From an uncultured Kiloniellaceae bacterium (GTDB lineage: Bacteria > Pseudomonadota > Alphaproteobacteria > Kiloniellales > Kiloniellaceae), in NCBI GenBank assembly GCA_947493695.1, contig CANLSF010000001.1, positions 620,001 to 684,000 of the forward strand: 64,000 nt of DNA, written 5' to 3'. The notes below the pieces were generated by a model that made no database searches, had not been told where the DNA came from, and was given only the letters and a program-made list of their open reading frames with translations. Of this stretch, positions 54,723-64,000 are shown one piece after another. Within the stretch, counting starts at the first letter, position 1; every line of letters starts with the position of its first letter. Position numbers and translations under genes: made by a program.

Positions 54723-56312
54723 ATGCCCGACAAAATCACTCGTGCCCTGTTATCCGTTTCCGACAAGTCCGGTCTCGTTGAACTGGGCCGTTTTCTCGAG
54801 TCCCAGGGCATCGAAATTCTCTCGACCGGCGGCACGGCCGGGGCCATGCGGGACGCAGGCATCGAGGTTACCGACGTTTCCAGCCACACAGGCTTCCCGG
54901 AAATCATGGACGGTCGGGTAAAGACACTGCATCCGAAGATTCACGGCGGTATCCTGGCGCGGCGGGACCTGGAGAGCCACCGCAAAGCTATGGACGAACA
55001 ATCCATCGGCGCCATCGACCTGGTGGTGGTGAACCTCTATCCCTTCGAGGCAACACTGAACTCCGGTGCGGATTTCGACACCTGTATCGAGAACATTGAT
55101 ATCGGCGGCCCCGCCATGGTTCGGGCATCAGCCAAGAACCACGCATCGGTTACCATCGTCACGGATCCTCAGGACTATCAGAAAGTCATGGACGACGTGC
55201 TGACCAACAACGGCATCACGTCCGACAGTCTGCGCCGCGATCTGGCCGCCAAGGCCTTTGGCCACACCGCCGCCTATGATTCCATGATTGCCAACTGGCT
55301 CGATAGCGAACGCGGCGAAGACTTTCCGGTACAGCGCACCCAGGGCGGACGCTTGGCAGAAGTGCTGCGCTACGGCGAGAACCCCCATCAGGCCGCCGCT
55401 CTTTACACCGGCGGAACCGGCAGCGATGGCCGGATCCGGCCGGGCGTCGCGACCGCGACCCAGCTGCAGGGCAAGGCCCTGAGCTATAATAACCTGAATG
55501 ACACCGATGCCGCGTTCGAGCTGGTTGCGGAGTTCGATCAGCCCGCGGTCGCCATTATCAAACATGCCAATCCTTGCGGTGTCGCCCAGGGCACCGACCT
55601 CAGCACTGCCTATGGCCGCGCCCTGCGCTGCGACCCGGTCAGCGCCTTCGGAGGCATCATCGCCGTCAACCGTATCCTCGATGGCGCAACAGCGGAAAAG
55701 GTGGCCGAGCTTTTTGCTGAAGTGGTGATCGCCCCCGACCTTGACGACGATGCGCGCAGGGTCCTCGCCACGAAGAAGAACCTGCGTGTTCTGACAACCT
55801 CCACCCTGCCCGATCCGGCAGCGCCCGGGATGACCATGAAGGCTCTTGCGAGCGGCTTCCTGCTGCAGAGCAGGGATAATGGCTGCATAGCGCTAGACGA
55901 CCTGAAGGTCGTTACCAAACGGGCACCGGACCCGGAAGAACTGGCCGACATGCTCTTCGCTTTCCGTGTTGCCAAGCACGTCAAATCCAATGCCATCGTC
56001 TATGCCCGAAACGGGGCAACAGTGGGCATCGGTGCCGGCCAGATGAGCCGGGTGGATTCCTCCCGCATTGCCGCCTGGAAGGCGCGCGAAGCCGCGGAGG
56101 CCGCCGGGCTGGCCGAACCCGAGACCGTCGGGTCCGTCGTGGCCTCGGACGCATTCTTTCCCTTCGCGGATGGATTGATGGCAGCCGTGGACGCGGGTGC
56201 AAAAGCGGTTATTCAGCCCGGTGGCTCCATGCGCGATGACGAGGTGATCGCCGCCGCCGACGAAGCCGGTCTCGCCATGGTCTTTACCGGCATGCGCCAC
56301 TTCCGGCACTAG
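54723..56312 (+). CDS. purH: Bifunctional AICAR transformylase/IMP cyclohydrolase
   Basis: Makes the last two steps of purine synthesis. 529 residues. The N-terminal cyclohydrolase (about 1-200) has the LVSVSDK-like opening ([15 protein letters not shown]), [13 protein letters not shown], and [14 protein letters not shown]; the C-terminal transformylase has RYGENPHQ near 218, KHANPCGVA near 280 and the late [18 protein letters not shown] 54723 is the normal start. The 281-base gap before it has a TTGACG near 54555 as a possible -35 box. It is convergent with the LysR gene with only 4 bases between the stops. Firm. Confidence 0.97.
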   Translation: MPDKITRALLSVSDKSGLVELGRFLESQGIEILSTGGTAGAMRDAGIEVTDVSSHTGFPEIMDGRVKTLHPKIHGGILARRDLESHRKAMDEQSIGAIDLVVVNLYPFEATLNSGADFDTCIENIDIGGPAMVRASAKNHASVTIVTDPQDYQKVMDDVLTNNGITSDSLRRDLAAKAFGHTAAYDSMIANWLDSERGEDFPVQRTQGGRLAEVLRYGENPHQAAALYTGGTGSDGRIRPGVATATQLQGKALSYNNLNDTDAAFELVAEFDQPAVAIIKHANPCGVAQGTDLSTAYGRALRCDPVSAFGGIIAVNRILDGATAEKVAELFAEVVIAPDLDDDARRVLATKKNLRVLTTSTLPDPAAPGMTMKALASGFLLQSRDNGCIALDDLKVVTKRAPDPEELADMLFAFRVAKHVKSNAIVYARNGATVGIGAGQMSRVDSSRIAAWKAREAAEAAGLAEPETVGSVVASDAFFPFADGLMAAVDAGAKAVIQPGGSMRDDEVIAAADEAGLAMVFTGMRHFRH

Positions 56313-56316
56313 AACC

Positions 56317-57255
56317 TTATCCGGAACCGGCTTGCAGGGTTGCTCCGGTCTCGTCATCGAGCCAATCAAGATCGCCCGAAAAGTACTCGGCCAGATAATC
56401 GACGAAGCTGCGTACCTTGGGTGACAGGTGTCGACCGGGAGGATAAACGGCATAGACCGCGCTGTCCGGGAAATGAAAGTCGGTCAGAACCTCGACCATA
56501 CGCCCCGCTTTAAGATCGGCTCCGATCAACCACATAGGCAGCAAGCCAATTCCGAGGCCGGACAACACGGCTTCCTGCAGCGCCTCCGCCGAGTTGGCTT
56601 CGAGGTTACCCGTGACGTGGATGGTTTCCTTACCTTCAGGTCCGCTGAAATGCCAATCGTTACGTGATGCCCGATAGGTGTAGACCACGCAGTTGTGTGC
56701 AAGAAGATCCTTTGGTTTTTCAGGAATGGCTGTTCGCGCAAAGTACTCTGGTGCGCCGCAGACCACCCGCCGGTTCGGGGCCAGCCGGCGGGCGATCAAA
56801 CTGGAATCCGACAGATCGCCGATCCTGATCGCCAGATCCATGCCTTCCGCCATTATGTCGATCAGCCGGTCATTCAGGTTCAGGTCGATCCGCATATCCG
56901 GATAGCGCTGAAGATATTCTGCGAGGACCGGCGCAACGTGCAATCTGCCAAATGCCGAAGGGAGCGCAAGTTTGAGGGTGCCGCGCGGGGTCGACAGCAA
57001 ATCTGCGACAGCCTGTTCCGCCTCCTCAATGTCGGAGAGAATCTGTCGGCAACGCTCATAAAAACCCGTCCCGGCCTCGGTCAGGTTCAAACGCCGCGTG
57101 GTCCGGTTGAAAAGCCGGGTTCCAAGCCGGTCTTCCAACCGTCCGATCTGTTTGCTGATCGCTGAGGGCGTAAGATTCAGGGCTCGGGCGGCCGCCGAAA
57201 AGCTGCCGAGTTGCACCACACGCGCGAAGACCTGCATTTCACTGACATTGTCCAT
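56317..57255 (-). CDS. LysR family transcriptional regulator
   Basis: LysR-type regulator of 312 residues. An N-terminal winged helix (about 1-60, LGSFSAAARALNLTPSAISKQIGRLE) is followed by an effector-binding domain of the CrgA/DmlR group with RIGDLSDSSLIARRL and LPMWLIGADLKAGR. ATG 57255 (MDNVSEMQ) is the usual start; an in-frame codon at 57267 is less likely. A TTCCT-aca-AGGAA palindrome (T-N11-A) lies 19 bases upstream, between it and a small divergent gene. Effector and targets are unknown. Confidence 0.9.
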   Translation of the reverse strand: MDNVSEMQVFARVVQLGSFSAAARALNLTPSAISKQIGRLEDRLGTRLFNRTTRRLNLTEAGTGFYERCRQILSDIEEAEQAVADLLSTPRGTLKLALPSAFGRLHVAPVLAEYLQRYPDMRIDLNLNDRLIDIMAEGMDLAIRIGDLSDSSLIARRLAPNRRVVCGAPEYFARTAIPEKPKDLLAHNCVVYTYRASRNDWHFSGPEGKETIHVTGNLEANSAEALQEAVLSGLGIGLLPMWLIGADLKAGRMVEVLTDFHFPDSAVYAVYPPGRHLSPKVRSFVDYLAEYFSGDLDWLDDETGATLQAGSG

Positions 57256-57273
57256 CAGGAATTCCACTATTTA

Positions 57274-57286
57274 TTCCTACAAGGAA
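57274..57286. promoter_or_regulatory. T-N11-A palindrome, candidate LysR operator
   Basis: TTCCT-ACA-AGGAA is a perfect 13-bp palindrome of the T-N11-A form typical of LysR sites, placed 18 bases before the LysR ATG and 115 bases before the small divergent gene. It is AT-rich around and could serve both promoters. Confidence 0.45.
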
Positions 57287-57401
57287 CAAATCATATGCAA
57301 TATTCGTACATTATCAACTGGAGAGATCTTCGCTACTTTCATATCACTGAATGACGCAGCGCTTCTGCCGGATCGCAGAGCAGAAAAAGGAGATCAGAGC
57401 C

Positions 57402-57671
57402 ATGAATTCCAGCAATCAGGCCTTAAAAAGCCATCAGCCAGCTCTGAGCCCGTCTGACCTGGTCAAACAGGCTCCAGCGACAGACCGAACAGTCCAGGAT
57501 ATGAAGGTATATATACGCCGCGGCCACCAAGCCCGCAGCGAGGCCTTCCACAGCGGTTTTAAAGCGCTGGGTGGCCTGTTGTTGGCCCTCTTGAGGAGAA
57601 CTGCCGGCACCGGCAGTGCCATCGAAGCCTGGCTTTTCACACCCTTCTACAGCGGCGGTCGCAAATCCTGA
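57402..57671 (+). CDS. Small hypothetical protein, 89 residues
   Basis: Not recognised. Start ATG 57402 with AAAAAGGAG 8-12 bases upstream, a good ribosome site. The central stretch GHQARSEAFHSGFKALGGLLLALL is an amphipathic basic helix followed by a hydrophobic run, resembling the short basic helices of YjiS/DUF1127-like proteins without matching them. The N-terminus is polar (SNQALKSHQP) and the C-terminus basic. It lies 147 bases opposite the LysR gene and has a terminator right behind it. Likely a LysR target. Function unknown. Confidence 0.6.
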   Translation: MNSSNQALKSHQPALSPSDLVKQAPATDRTVQDMKVYIRRGHQARSEAFHSGFKALGGLLLALLRRTAGTGSAIEAWLFTPFYSGGRKS

Positions 57672-57676
57672 GAAGT

Positions 57677-57706
57677 GGGGGGGCAGATGCGTTCTGCCTC
57701 CCCTTT
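57677..57706. terminator. Terminator after the small gene
   Basis: GGGGGGGCAGA (57677-57687) pairs with TCTGCCTCCCC (57693-57703), with one G-U pair and a 5-base loop, followed by TTT. It lies between two convergent genes. Confidence 0.7.
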
Positions 57707-57722
57707 CCTTCGATAACAGGCC

Positions 57723-59036
57723 TTAAACCGTTGGTTCCTTAAGTGGCGCAAGAATGAGAAGCCCGACAACGAAGAATACCAGGATCACCGCCATTCCAGC
57801 CTGCTGACTATTTGTCCACAGCGTGATCCATCCGACCAGTGCAGGCCCGATAAAGGCTGTTGCTTTCCCCGAGAACGCAAACAAGCCGAACATCTCTGTC
57901 CTGAGATGTGCAGGGGCCAGACGTGCCATCATGGAACGGCTCGCAGACTGGGTCGGCCCCATGAAGACACCGATGGCGCAGCCCAGCGCGTAGAACCATT
58001 CCTTGCTATCCACCACCAGAATCCAGGCGCAGAGAACAGTCAGGCAGATGACCGAAATGGTGATCGTGCGCTTCGCGCCGATCCAATCGTCGATCCAGCC
58101 GAAGCCTGCAGCTCCGATCCCGGCAGTGATGTTCAGCAGGATCGCGAAAATCAGAATTTCTTCTGTATCCATGCCGAACTTGCTGGCCGCATAGATCCCA
58201 CCAAAGACAAAGAGGGTATTGAGGCCGTCGATGTAAATCATCCGCGCCAGCAGAAAGCGTCCGATCTGACCATGGCTCGGCAATTCCCGGAGAGTCTTGA
58301 AGAGCAGACGCATACCGCGTCGGACCGCCTCTCCCGATGAGAGACCGCTCGATTTCCGGTCCGGGGTCAGCAGGAACAGGGGCAAGGCAAAAACCGCAAA
58401 CCAGACAGCGACCAAAGGCCCGGTCGCCCGCACATGCTCTGCAGCAGATTTATCCAGTCCGAACATTGGCTGATCAGGCCAGATCAGCAGGACCAGACAG
58501 AGTACCAGACACCCCAGTCCGCCGGCATAACCCAAGCCCCAGGCCCAACCCGAAAGACGCCCCAGCTTCTGCACGGGCGCCAGTTCCGGCAACATGGCGT
58601 TATAGAACACCTGCCCTAACTCAAACGCGGCATTGGCAATCGCCACCAGAATCAGGGCGCGCGCCGCAAGAGAAAGATCGGGGGCGATGGTCCAGAGCGA
58701 GAACCCGCAGACCACACAAACGACCGTAAAGACAAAGAGCCAGGGCTTACGGGGTCCACCCTGATCCGCAAGGGCGCCGAATATCGGCGCCAGGATCGCA
58801 ATCGCCAGACCGGAGAGACTGATCGCCATCCCCCATTCGCTTGTCGCCTGTTCCGGTGACGACGACAGCGCCGAGGCATAGTAATTGGCGAAAACGAAGG
58901 TGACGATGACGGTCGGGAAAGCCGAATTCGCCCAGTCGTAAAAGCACCAGGCGACCAGGGCTGTCGGACTTGCTTTCCAGCCACCGCTCTCAACAGCGGC
59001 ATTTAACGTCTCGCGCGGCAGGTTATCGTCGGCCAT
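57723..59036 (-). CDS. MFS transporter of the UMF1/Atg22 group
   Basis: Inner-membrane permease of 437 residues with about 12 helices. The start VAWCFYDWANSAFPTVIVTFVF is the UMF1/Atg22 signature (YDWA-x-SA), and GPTQSASRSMMARLAP and GWIDDWIGAKRTI are the other family blocks; the latter stands at the start of the second half. In yeast Atg22 exports amino acids from vacuoles; bacterial members are uncharacterised, and a role in amino-acid or small peptide export is a guess. It is divergent from the MazG-like gene and converges on the small gene at 57402. ATG at 59036. Confidence 0.85.
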   Translation of the reverse strand: MADDNLPRETLNAAVESGGWKASPTALVAWCFYDWANSAFPTVIVTFVFANYYASALSSSPEQATSEWGMAISLSGLAIAILAPIFGALADQGGPRKPWLFVFTVVCVVCGFSLWTIAPDLSLAARALILVAIANAAFELGQVFYNAMLPELAPVQKLGRLSGWAWGLGYAGGLGCLVLCLVLLIWPDQPMFGLDKSAAEHVRATGPLVAVWFAVFALPLFLLTPDRKSSGLSSGEAVRRGMRLLFKTLRELPSHGQIGRFLLARMIYIDGLNTLFVFGGIYAASKFGMDTEEILIFAILLNITAGIGAAGFGWIDDWIGAKRTITISVICLTVLCAWILVVDSKEWFYALGCAIGVFMGPTQSASRSMMARLAPAHLRTEMFGLFAFSGKATAFIGPALVGWITLWTNSQQAGMAVILVFFVVGLLILAPLKEPTV

Positions 59037-59193
59037 AAAGATCCTTTATGGATTGTCTGGGGAAAAGCGGTCTGCATTGCCGCAGTTTGGACAGGAGGCT
59101 AGGCTGCACGGCAAAGCCGGGTCAGATTTGCGAATCGCGACGAAGTCCGGCCACAATAAATTGCAAACGCCAATCATCGCAACAAGGAACAGA

Positions 59194-59517
59194 ATGTCCG
59201 CCTCCTCACCAGAAACCACCTCGGACCGGGAAACGCAAAAGACAATCGCGGCCTGGGGTGAAGCCACCTTTGGACCCGCCGCAAACCCGATCGATCTTGT
59301 AACGCGCGCACAGCAGGAACTGAACGAGCTGGCGGACGCGGTGAAACAACGCGACACGCGGGAAGCCGCACTGGAAACCGCGGATGTCATGATCCTGCTC
59401 TATCGTCTGGCCGAGGATCTCGGATACGATCTCGATCGGTCTGTGGGAGAAAAAATGGCCATCAACCGGGCGCGGAAATGGGTCCGCGCAGGCGACGGCA
59501 CCGGAAAACACGTTTAA
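59194..59517 (+). CDS. MazG-like/DUF550-type nucleotide pyrophosphohydrolase
   Basis: Protein of 107 residues of the all-alpha NTP pyrophosphatase superfamily, nearest to DUF550 (dATP/dGTP pyrophosphohydrolase-like). The magnesium ligand pattern E-x-x-E appears in [12 protein letters not shown] and the later acidic pair in [19 protein letters not shown], and a basic [10 protein letters not shown] motif ends the domain. It should clear non-canonical or excess nucleotides. The frame is open upstream to 59053, but ATG 59194 with AAGGAA 6 bases upstream is the likely start. It stands 23 bases before the YbjQ gene. Confidence 0.75.
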   Translation: MSASSPETTSDRETQKTIAAWGEATFGPAANPIDLVTRAQQELNELADAVKQRDTREAALETADVMILLYRLAEDLGYDLDRSVGEKMAINRARKWVRAGDGTGKHV

Positions 59518-59540
59518 ACCGAACCAAGAGGAATTCCATC

Positions 59541-59855
59541 ATGCAGCTGGTCACTACGGATTCAATCGAGGGCAAACGCGTTGTTGCCTACATGGGCATT
59601 GTCAGCGGTGACGCGATTGTCGGCGCAAATTTCTTCCGGGACTTCTTTGCGCGGATCCGCGATGTGGTCGGCGGGCGCGCAGGCGGATACGAAAAAGCCC
59701 TGCGCGGCGCCAAGGAACACGCCATGGAGGATATGGTATCTCAAGCCGAAGAACTGGGCGCCAACGCCGTCATCGGTGTCGATCTGGATTATGAAACCGT
59801 CGGCGATTCCATGCTGATGGTCAGCGCCAACGGCACCGCCGTGCGCGTCGAGTAG
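59541..59855 (+). CDS. YbjQ/UPF0145 family protein
   Basis: Protein of 104 residues of the UPF0145 (YbjQ) family, annotated as a heavy-metal-binding domain from structure, with unproven role. [32 protein letters not shown] and [16 protein letters not shown] are diagnostic; the protein forms pentameric rings in known members. ATG 59541 with AGAGGAA 8-14 bases upstream fixes the start. It lies 23 bases behind the MazG-like gene and 97 bases before the converging glutamate dehydrogenase gene. The family is sure, function not. Confidence 0.9.
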   Translation: MQLVTTDSIEGKRVVAYMGIVSGDAIVGANFFRDFFARIRDVVGGRAGGYEKALRGAKEHAMEDMVSQAEELGANAVIGVDLDYETVGDSMLMVSANGTAVRVE

Positions 59856-59951
59856 CGCCCCAAAATAAATCCGGGCCGGGTGGCATCGCACGCGGCGACC
59901 CTCCGGCTCGGATATCACTTCCCTATCGCGGCGTGATGTGCGGTCGCGGCT

Positions 59952-62900
59952 TTAGCCTTCCACCAGCGACTTGAGCTGCCGGTTGGCGACGGCAAGCATT
60001 GCCAGGTCCGGGTTCCCCGCGGCATTGAGTTCGGCCAGCAACTGCTCGGTTCGCGCAACAATGGCCTTGCGTTCGCCTGCCCAGCTGTGGATGACCTCAT
60101 CGGCTTCGACCGGACCCTTGACCGCTTCGAGAACCCGCGATGTCAGCGCCGACTGATGTCCGTAGAGATCGTCGACGATTGCCGTCACCGCCAGCTTGTC
60201 CCAGGCCGAATCGCTTGGCAGACGCCGGGCGGCGCGCCGGAGCCAATCGAACCCGAAGCGATCCCCGATCGCAAAGTAGATCTTACCAGCCTGATCGACC
60301 GGCAGCTTGGCCCGCTGGGCCGCGAGGACGATGTCCCCCGCGGCAAATAACAGCGGCAGGCTGGCAACCCGGTTTGCGAGTTCTTCCGGAACACCTTTTG
60401 CCCGGTATTCCTTGGTGCGCACAGAGAGCTGACGCCGGTTCTCAAGCGACAACATCGCTTTCATGCCATCAATCAGCTCGGCAATGGGCTTGCCATAGGT
60501 TTTTAGATTCTTCTCGATCCCCAGCGGATGCTCCGAATTCCGCAGGACCCAGACCGTCGCCTGCTCAATCAGGCGGCCGGTATCCACCAGCATGCCTGCC
60601 TGGACATCCGCACCGATCTTGTTGTCCAGTCCCTCGACCTGCTCGAAGAGCGCCCGCAGACCGAAGACCTCGCACACGATGTTATAGGCACGTGCAATTT
60701 CGGAGGCCGGCATGCCGGTCTTTTCCTTCACCTCATGCACAAAGGTAATGCCGACGCGATTGACCATGTCGTTGGTCGCCACAGTCGCGATGATTTCGCG
60801 GCGCAGACGGTGCCTCGAAATCGGTTCGGCGTATTCCTTGCCCAGCACCTTGGGGAAGTAATTGATCAAGGCACCGGCCATGTAGGCACCATCCGGCAGG
60901 TCCGACGCCAGCAACTCTTCATAGAGTGTGATCTTCGCGTAAGACAGCAGCACCGAGAGTTCTGGCCGCGTAAGCCCCGCACCCTGCTTCAGGCGTTCGC
61001 TGATGGTCTCGTCATCCGGCAGGAACTCGATGGCGCGGTTGAGATCGCCCTGTTTCTCCAGGACCCGCATGTAACGCGCGAAGCGGTCGAGCAGATGCGC
61101 GCCCAGACCCCAGGTGACGGTGATCGCCTGGGTCTGCAGGTAGTTGTCCCGCAGCACCAGATCTCCGACTTCGTCGGTCATCTTTTCCAGCAGCTTGTCG
61201 CGCTGTTTGCGCGTCATGTCGCCGGAAGCCTCAATATCGCCCAGCAGGATCTTGATGTTCACTTCGTGATCCGAACAATCCACACCGGCAGAGTTGTCGA
61301 TCGAATCGGTATTGCTGCGTCCGCCATGCTGGGCGTATTCGATCCGGGCACGTTGGGTCATACCCAGGTTGGCGCCTTCGCCGATCACCTTGCAGCGCAA
61401 TTCCTTGGCGTTGACGCGTAGCGCATCATTGGCCCGGTCGCCCGCATCGGCATTGGTTTCCTGACTGGATTTCACATAGGTGCCGATCCCGCCGAACCAG
61501 AGCAACTCGACATTCGCCAGCACGATCGCCCGCAGCAGTTCGACCGGTGTCAGCTTGTCCTCTTTAATGTCGAACAGCTCTTTCATTTCTTTCGAAATGG
61601 GCAAGGACTTGGCGCTGCGGTCAAAGATGCCACCGCCCTTTGAGATCAGCTTTTCATTGTAGTCGGTCCAGGCCGAGCGCGGCAGATCGAAGAGGCGCTT
61701 GCGTTCCGCGAAGGAGCTCGCCGGATCCGGGTCAGGATCCACAAAGATGTGCATGTGGTTGAAGGCCGCGACCATCTTGATCTGTTCGGACAACAACATA
61801 CCGTTGCCGAAGACATCGCCGGACATGTCGCCGACGCCGATGCAGGTGAAGGTCTCTGTCTGTGTATCCTTGCCCATCTCACGGAAGTGCCGTTTCACAG
61901 ACTCCCAGGCACCGCGGGCGGTGATGCCCATCTTTTTATGGTCGTAGCCGGCAGACCCGCCCGAGGCGAAAGCGTCGTCCAGCCAGAAGCCGTATTCGAT
62001 GGATACGCCGTTCGCGATATCGGAGAAGGTCGCAGTGCCTTTGTCGGCGGCGACCACCAGATAGGGATCGTCCGCATCGCGCCGAACCACGAAATCAGGC
62101 GGCGTCAGATTGCCTGACTGCAGATTGTCGGTGATGTCTAGAAGCCCGCGGATAAAGGTCTTGTAGCACTCGATACCCTCGGCCAGAAAAGCTTCACGGC
62201 CTTCTTCGGCAGCGGGAGGCTGCTTGACCACAAAACCACCCTTGGAGCCGACCGGCACAATCACGGCGTTTTTGACCTGCTGTGCTTTTACCAGACCGAG
62301 GATTTCCGTCCGGAAGTCTTCCCGTCGGTCGGACCAGCGCAAGCCACCGCGTGCGACCATACCAAAGCGCAAATGAACGCCTTCGATTTTCGGGCTGTAG
62401 ACGAAGATCTCCCGGAAGGGCCGTGGCAGAGGAAGCTCGTCGATATTGCGCGAGTCCAGTTTGATCGAAAGATAACTCTTCGGACCGCCATCCTCGTCGA
62501 TCTGCGCGAAGTTGGTCCGCAAGGTGCATTCAATGCAGTTCAGGAAACGCCGTATGATACGGTCTTCATCCAGATTGCTGACCTGATCCAGGAGCACGCG
62601 GATCTCTTCGACAATCTTCGCGGCGTCGGCATCCCGTTCCTCGTTGCTGCGCTCGTCACTGATATTCTGCGCGAAGCGGCACTGGAACAACTCAACAAGC
62701 AGATGCGTAATCTTCGGGTTCCCTGCCAGGGTTTCTTCCATGTAACTCTGGCTAAAGGGGATCTGAGCCTGACGGAGATACTTGCAGTACGCCCGCAGGA
62801 TCGTGATCTCGCGCGCTGTCAGGCCAGCCTTCAGAACCAGCCTGTTGAAACCGTCGTTTTCCATTTCACCACGCCAGACCTTGGCGAAGGCTTCGTGAAA

Positions 62901-64000
62901 AGCACGCTTGATAGTTGGGATATCGATTTCATCGCCGTCCTGGGTCACCATCTGGAAATCGTGCAGCCAGACAGGGTTATCGGCCTTACCGGGATGGATG
63001 CTGTAGGGATTCTCGCTGATCACCTTCACGCCCATATTCTCCAACATCGGGAGAACATCGGAGAGCGGAACCGGCTGGTCAGCAATGTAGAGCTTGAAAT
63101 GCAGCCGGTGACCTTCGGCCTCCAGCGGACGGTATAGGTTCATGGAGAGGCCGCCGCTCTCGTTCGCCTCGTCAATGCGGGTGACGTCGAAAGCCGCGTC
63201 GTGTTCGCTGAAGTGGTCCTGATAACTCGCGGGAAAAGCCTTGGAGAAACGGCGCAGACTACTGATGCCGCGCTCCTCTCCCCGGTCCTCAATCAGCGCT
63301 TCTTCCAGCCTGTCCACCCAGGAACGGCCGGCTTCCGCAAGCTTATGTTCAAGCGAGGCATGGTCAACGTCGGGGATTTCGCCCCGGGTGGTTTTCACAA
63401 TGATATGCAAACGCGCCAGGGCTTCGTCCGTGAGATGCGTATAAAACGCGGATACTGTTCCCTTGAAGGCTTCGGCGACAATCGTCTGCATGCGCAGTCG
63501 CAAGGTACTGTCGTAGCGATCACGCGGCACATATACGAGACAGGACACAAAGCGCTCGAAGGGATCACGACGCAGGAAGAGTGCGATCCTCTGGCGTTCC
63601 TGCAGGTGCAACACACCCATCGCCGTATCGAAGAGCTCGTCTTCAGTGGACTGAAAGAGCTCATCCCGCGGATAGCTCTCGAGAATGTGGCTCAGTGCTT
63701 TGCCGTCGTGACTTCCGGGTGCAAAGCCCGAGCGTTCGATCAGACTGTCGACCTTCTTTTGCAACAAAGGGATATCGCGGGGTGAGCGCGAATAAGCCGC
63801 TGAGGTAAAAAGCCCGATGAAAAGGCGTTCGCCGACGACGTTGCCTTTCGCATCGTAGGTCTTGATCGCGACGGTATCCATATGCACTGCGCGGTGCACG
63901 CTGGAGCGGCTATTGGCCTTGGTGACCCGCAAAAGGTCTGATTTTTTGACGAAATCCTGGATTTCCGCAGGCAGGCTGCCAAGGTTCCGCAGACCATCGA
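59952..64000 (-). CDS. NAD-specific glutamate dehydrogenase, large (180 kDa) type; N-terminus beyond the window edge
   Basis: Oxidises glutamate to 2-oxoglutarate with NAD. About 1348 residues are visible and the frame is still open at the right edge, so the start lies outside (members run near 1600 residues). The N-terminal half holds the regulatory ACT-like modules; the catalytic core shows GGLRWSDRREDFRTEILGLVKAQQVKNAV and PVGSKGGFVVKQ with the catalytic lysine, then the NAD-binding GVGDMSGDVFGNGML. Later GVDCSDHEVNIKIL and a helical C-terminal domain follow. The nearest start codon in view is a TTG at 63932, but the residues before it continue the protein in frame, so it is not the start. 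It works alone in nitrogen and carbon balance. Confidence 0.95.
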   Translation of the reverse strand, partial: DGLRNLGSLPAEIQDFVKKSDLLRVTKANSRSSVHRAVHMDTVAIKTYDAKGNVVGERLFIGLFTSAAYSRSPRDIPLLQKKVDSLIERSGFAPGSHDGKALSHILESYPRDELFQSTEDELFDTAMGVLHLQERQRIALFLRRDPFERFVSCLVYVPRDRYDSTLRLRMQTIVAEAFKGTVSAFYTHLTDEALARLHIIVKTTRGEIPDVDHASLEHKLAEAGRSWVDRLEEALIEDRGEERGISSLRRFSKAFPASYQDHFSEHDAAFDVTRIDEANESGGLSMNLYRPLEAEGHRLHFKLYIADQPVPLSDVLPMLENMGVKVISENPYSIHPGKADNPVWLHDFQMVTQDGDEIDIPTIKRAFHEAFAKVWRGEMENDGFNRLVLKAGLTAREITILRAYCKYLRQAQIPFSQSYMEETLAGNPKITHLLVELFQCRFAQNISDERSNEERDADAAKIVEEIRVLLDQVSNLDEDRIIRRFLNCIECTLRTNFAQIDEDGGPKSYLSIKLDSRNIDELPLPRPFREIFVYSPKIEGVHLRFGMVARGGLRWSDRREDFRTEILGLVKAQQVKNAVIVPVGSKGGFVVKQPPAAEEGREAFLAEGIECYKTFIRGLLDITDNLQSGNLTPPDFVVRRDADDPYLVVAADKGTATFSDIANGVSIEYGFWLDDAFASGGSAGYDHKKMGITARGAWESVKRHFREMGKDTQTETFTCIGVGDMSGDVFGNGMLLSEQIKMVAAFNHMHIFVDPDPDPASSFAERKRLFDLPRSAWTDYNEKLISKGGGIFDRSAKSLPISKEMKELFDIKEDKLTPVELLRAIVLANVELLWFGGIGTYVKSSQETNADAGDRANDALRVNAKELRCKVIGEGANLGMTQRARIEYAQHGGRSNTDSIDNSAGVDCSDHEVNIKILLGDIEASGDMTRKQRDKLLEKMTDEVGDLVLRDNYLQTQAITVTWGLGAHLLDRFARYMRVLEKQGDLNRAIEFLPDDETISERLKQGAGLTRPELSVLLSYAKITLYEELLASDLPDGAYMAGALINYFPKVLGKEYAEPISRHRLRREIIATVATNDMVNRVGITFVHEVKEKTGMPASEIARAYNIVCEVFGLRALFEQVEGLDNKIGADVQAGMLVDTGRLIEQATVWVLRNSEHPLGIEKNLKTYGKPIAELIDGMKAMLSLENRRQLSVRTKEYRAKGVPEELANRVASLPLLFAAGDIVLAAQRAKLPVDQAGKIYFAIGDRFGFDWLRRAARRLPSDSAWDKLAVTAIVDDLYGHQSALTSRVLEAVKGPVEADEVIHSWAGERKAIVARTEQLLAELNAAGNPDLAMLAVANRQLKSLVEG

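Overview
The window reads as ordinary chromosome of a GC-rich alphaproteobacterium, most likely of the broad Rhodospirillales type. The support is gene content and order: hemC-hemD-mitofilin-hemY running away from tsaD-gpsA, a DUF1674 (SdhE-partner type) gene beside htpX, rsmB-rpe-heparinase-purH, a PAS_5 protein, and the very large NAD-dependent glutamate dehydrogenase. A NavMs-like sodium channel and a BCCT osmolyte carrier fit a marine or salty habitat, but no species can be named from the sequence.

Left part (1-20 kb), mostly accessory. A secreted PEBP-like protein (cut by the left edge), an AraC regulator, an SDR dehydrogenase and a single-domain Hpt protein precede recQ. A visibly AT-richer block (about 5.0-7.4 kb) carries a free-standing NIF3/CutA-like domain protein, a fold-type IV aminotransferase and a divergent Lrp-type regulator with a perfect 10-bp inverted repeat over its start codon. 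From 16.0 down to 8.9 kb runs one co-directional unit: TRAP transporter (dctQ, dctM, dctP), a VOC-fold extradiol dioxygenase, an MhpA-like flavin hydroxylase, a fumarylacetoacetase-family hydrolase and an MhpR-like IclR regulator. Together they can import an aromatic acid, hydroxylate it, open the ring and hydrolyse the product. A 15-bp palindrome sits 57 bp from the predicted start of this transcript, where an IclR activator would bind. A 2OG-Fe(II) oxygenase and a cytosolic two-PAS histidine kinase with its single-domain response regulator follow.

Middle part (20-45 kb): pepN, a kynurenine-formamidase-like hydrolase, an ankyrin/peptidoglycan-binding protein, a sodium channel, tRNA-Thr(CGT), the heme block with an alphaproteobacterial Mic60 homologue that carries an N-terminal helix-turn-helix, tsaD, a second 2OG oxygenase, gpsA, YciI and EVE proteins, acetyl-CoA synthetase, a MocR regulator divergent from an EamA exporter, chorismate mutase, the succinate dehydrogenase assembly factor and htpX.

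Right part (45-64 kb): a BCCT carrier, rsmB, rpe, a heparinase-like protein, two glycan-synthesis proteins (a WecA/WbpL-type transferase and a WbpM/CapD-type dehydratase), purH, a LysR regulator with a small divergent protein, a UMF1/Atg22-type permease, a MazG-like pyrophosphohydrolase, a YbjQ protein and the 3' 4 kb of NAD-glutamate dehydrogenase, cut by the right edge. No CRISPR array, insertion sequence, phage or rRNA gene was seen. The points most worth checking are the aromatic operon with its operator, the helix-turn-helix/Mic60 fusion, the AT-rich aminotransferase cassette and the FixL-like histidine/arginine pairs in the kinase PAS domains.
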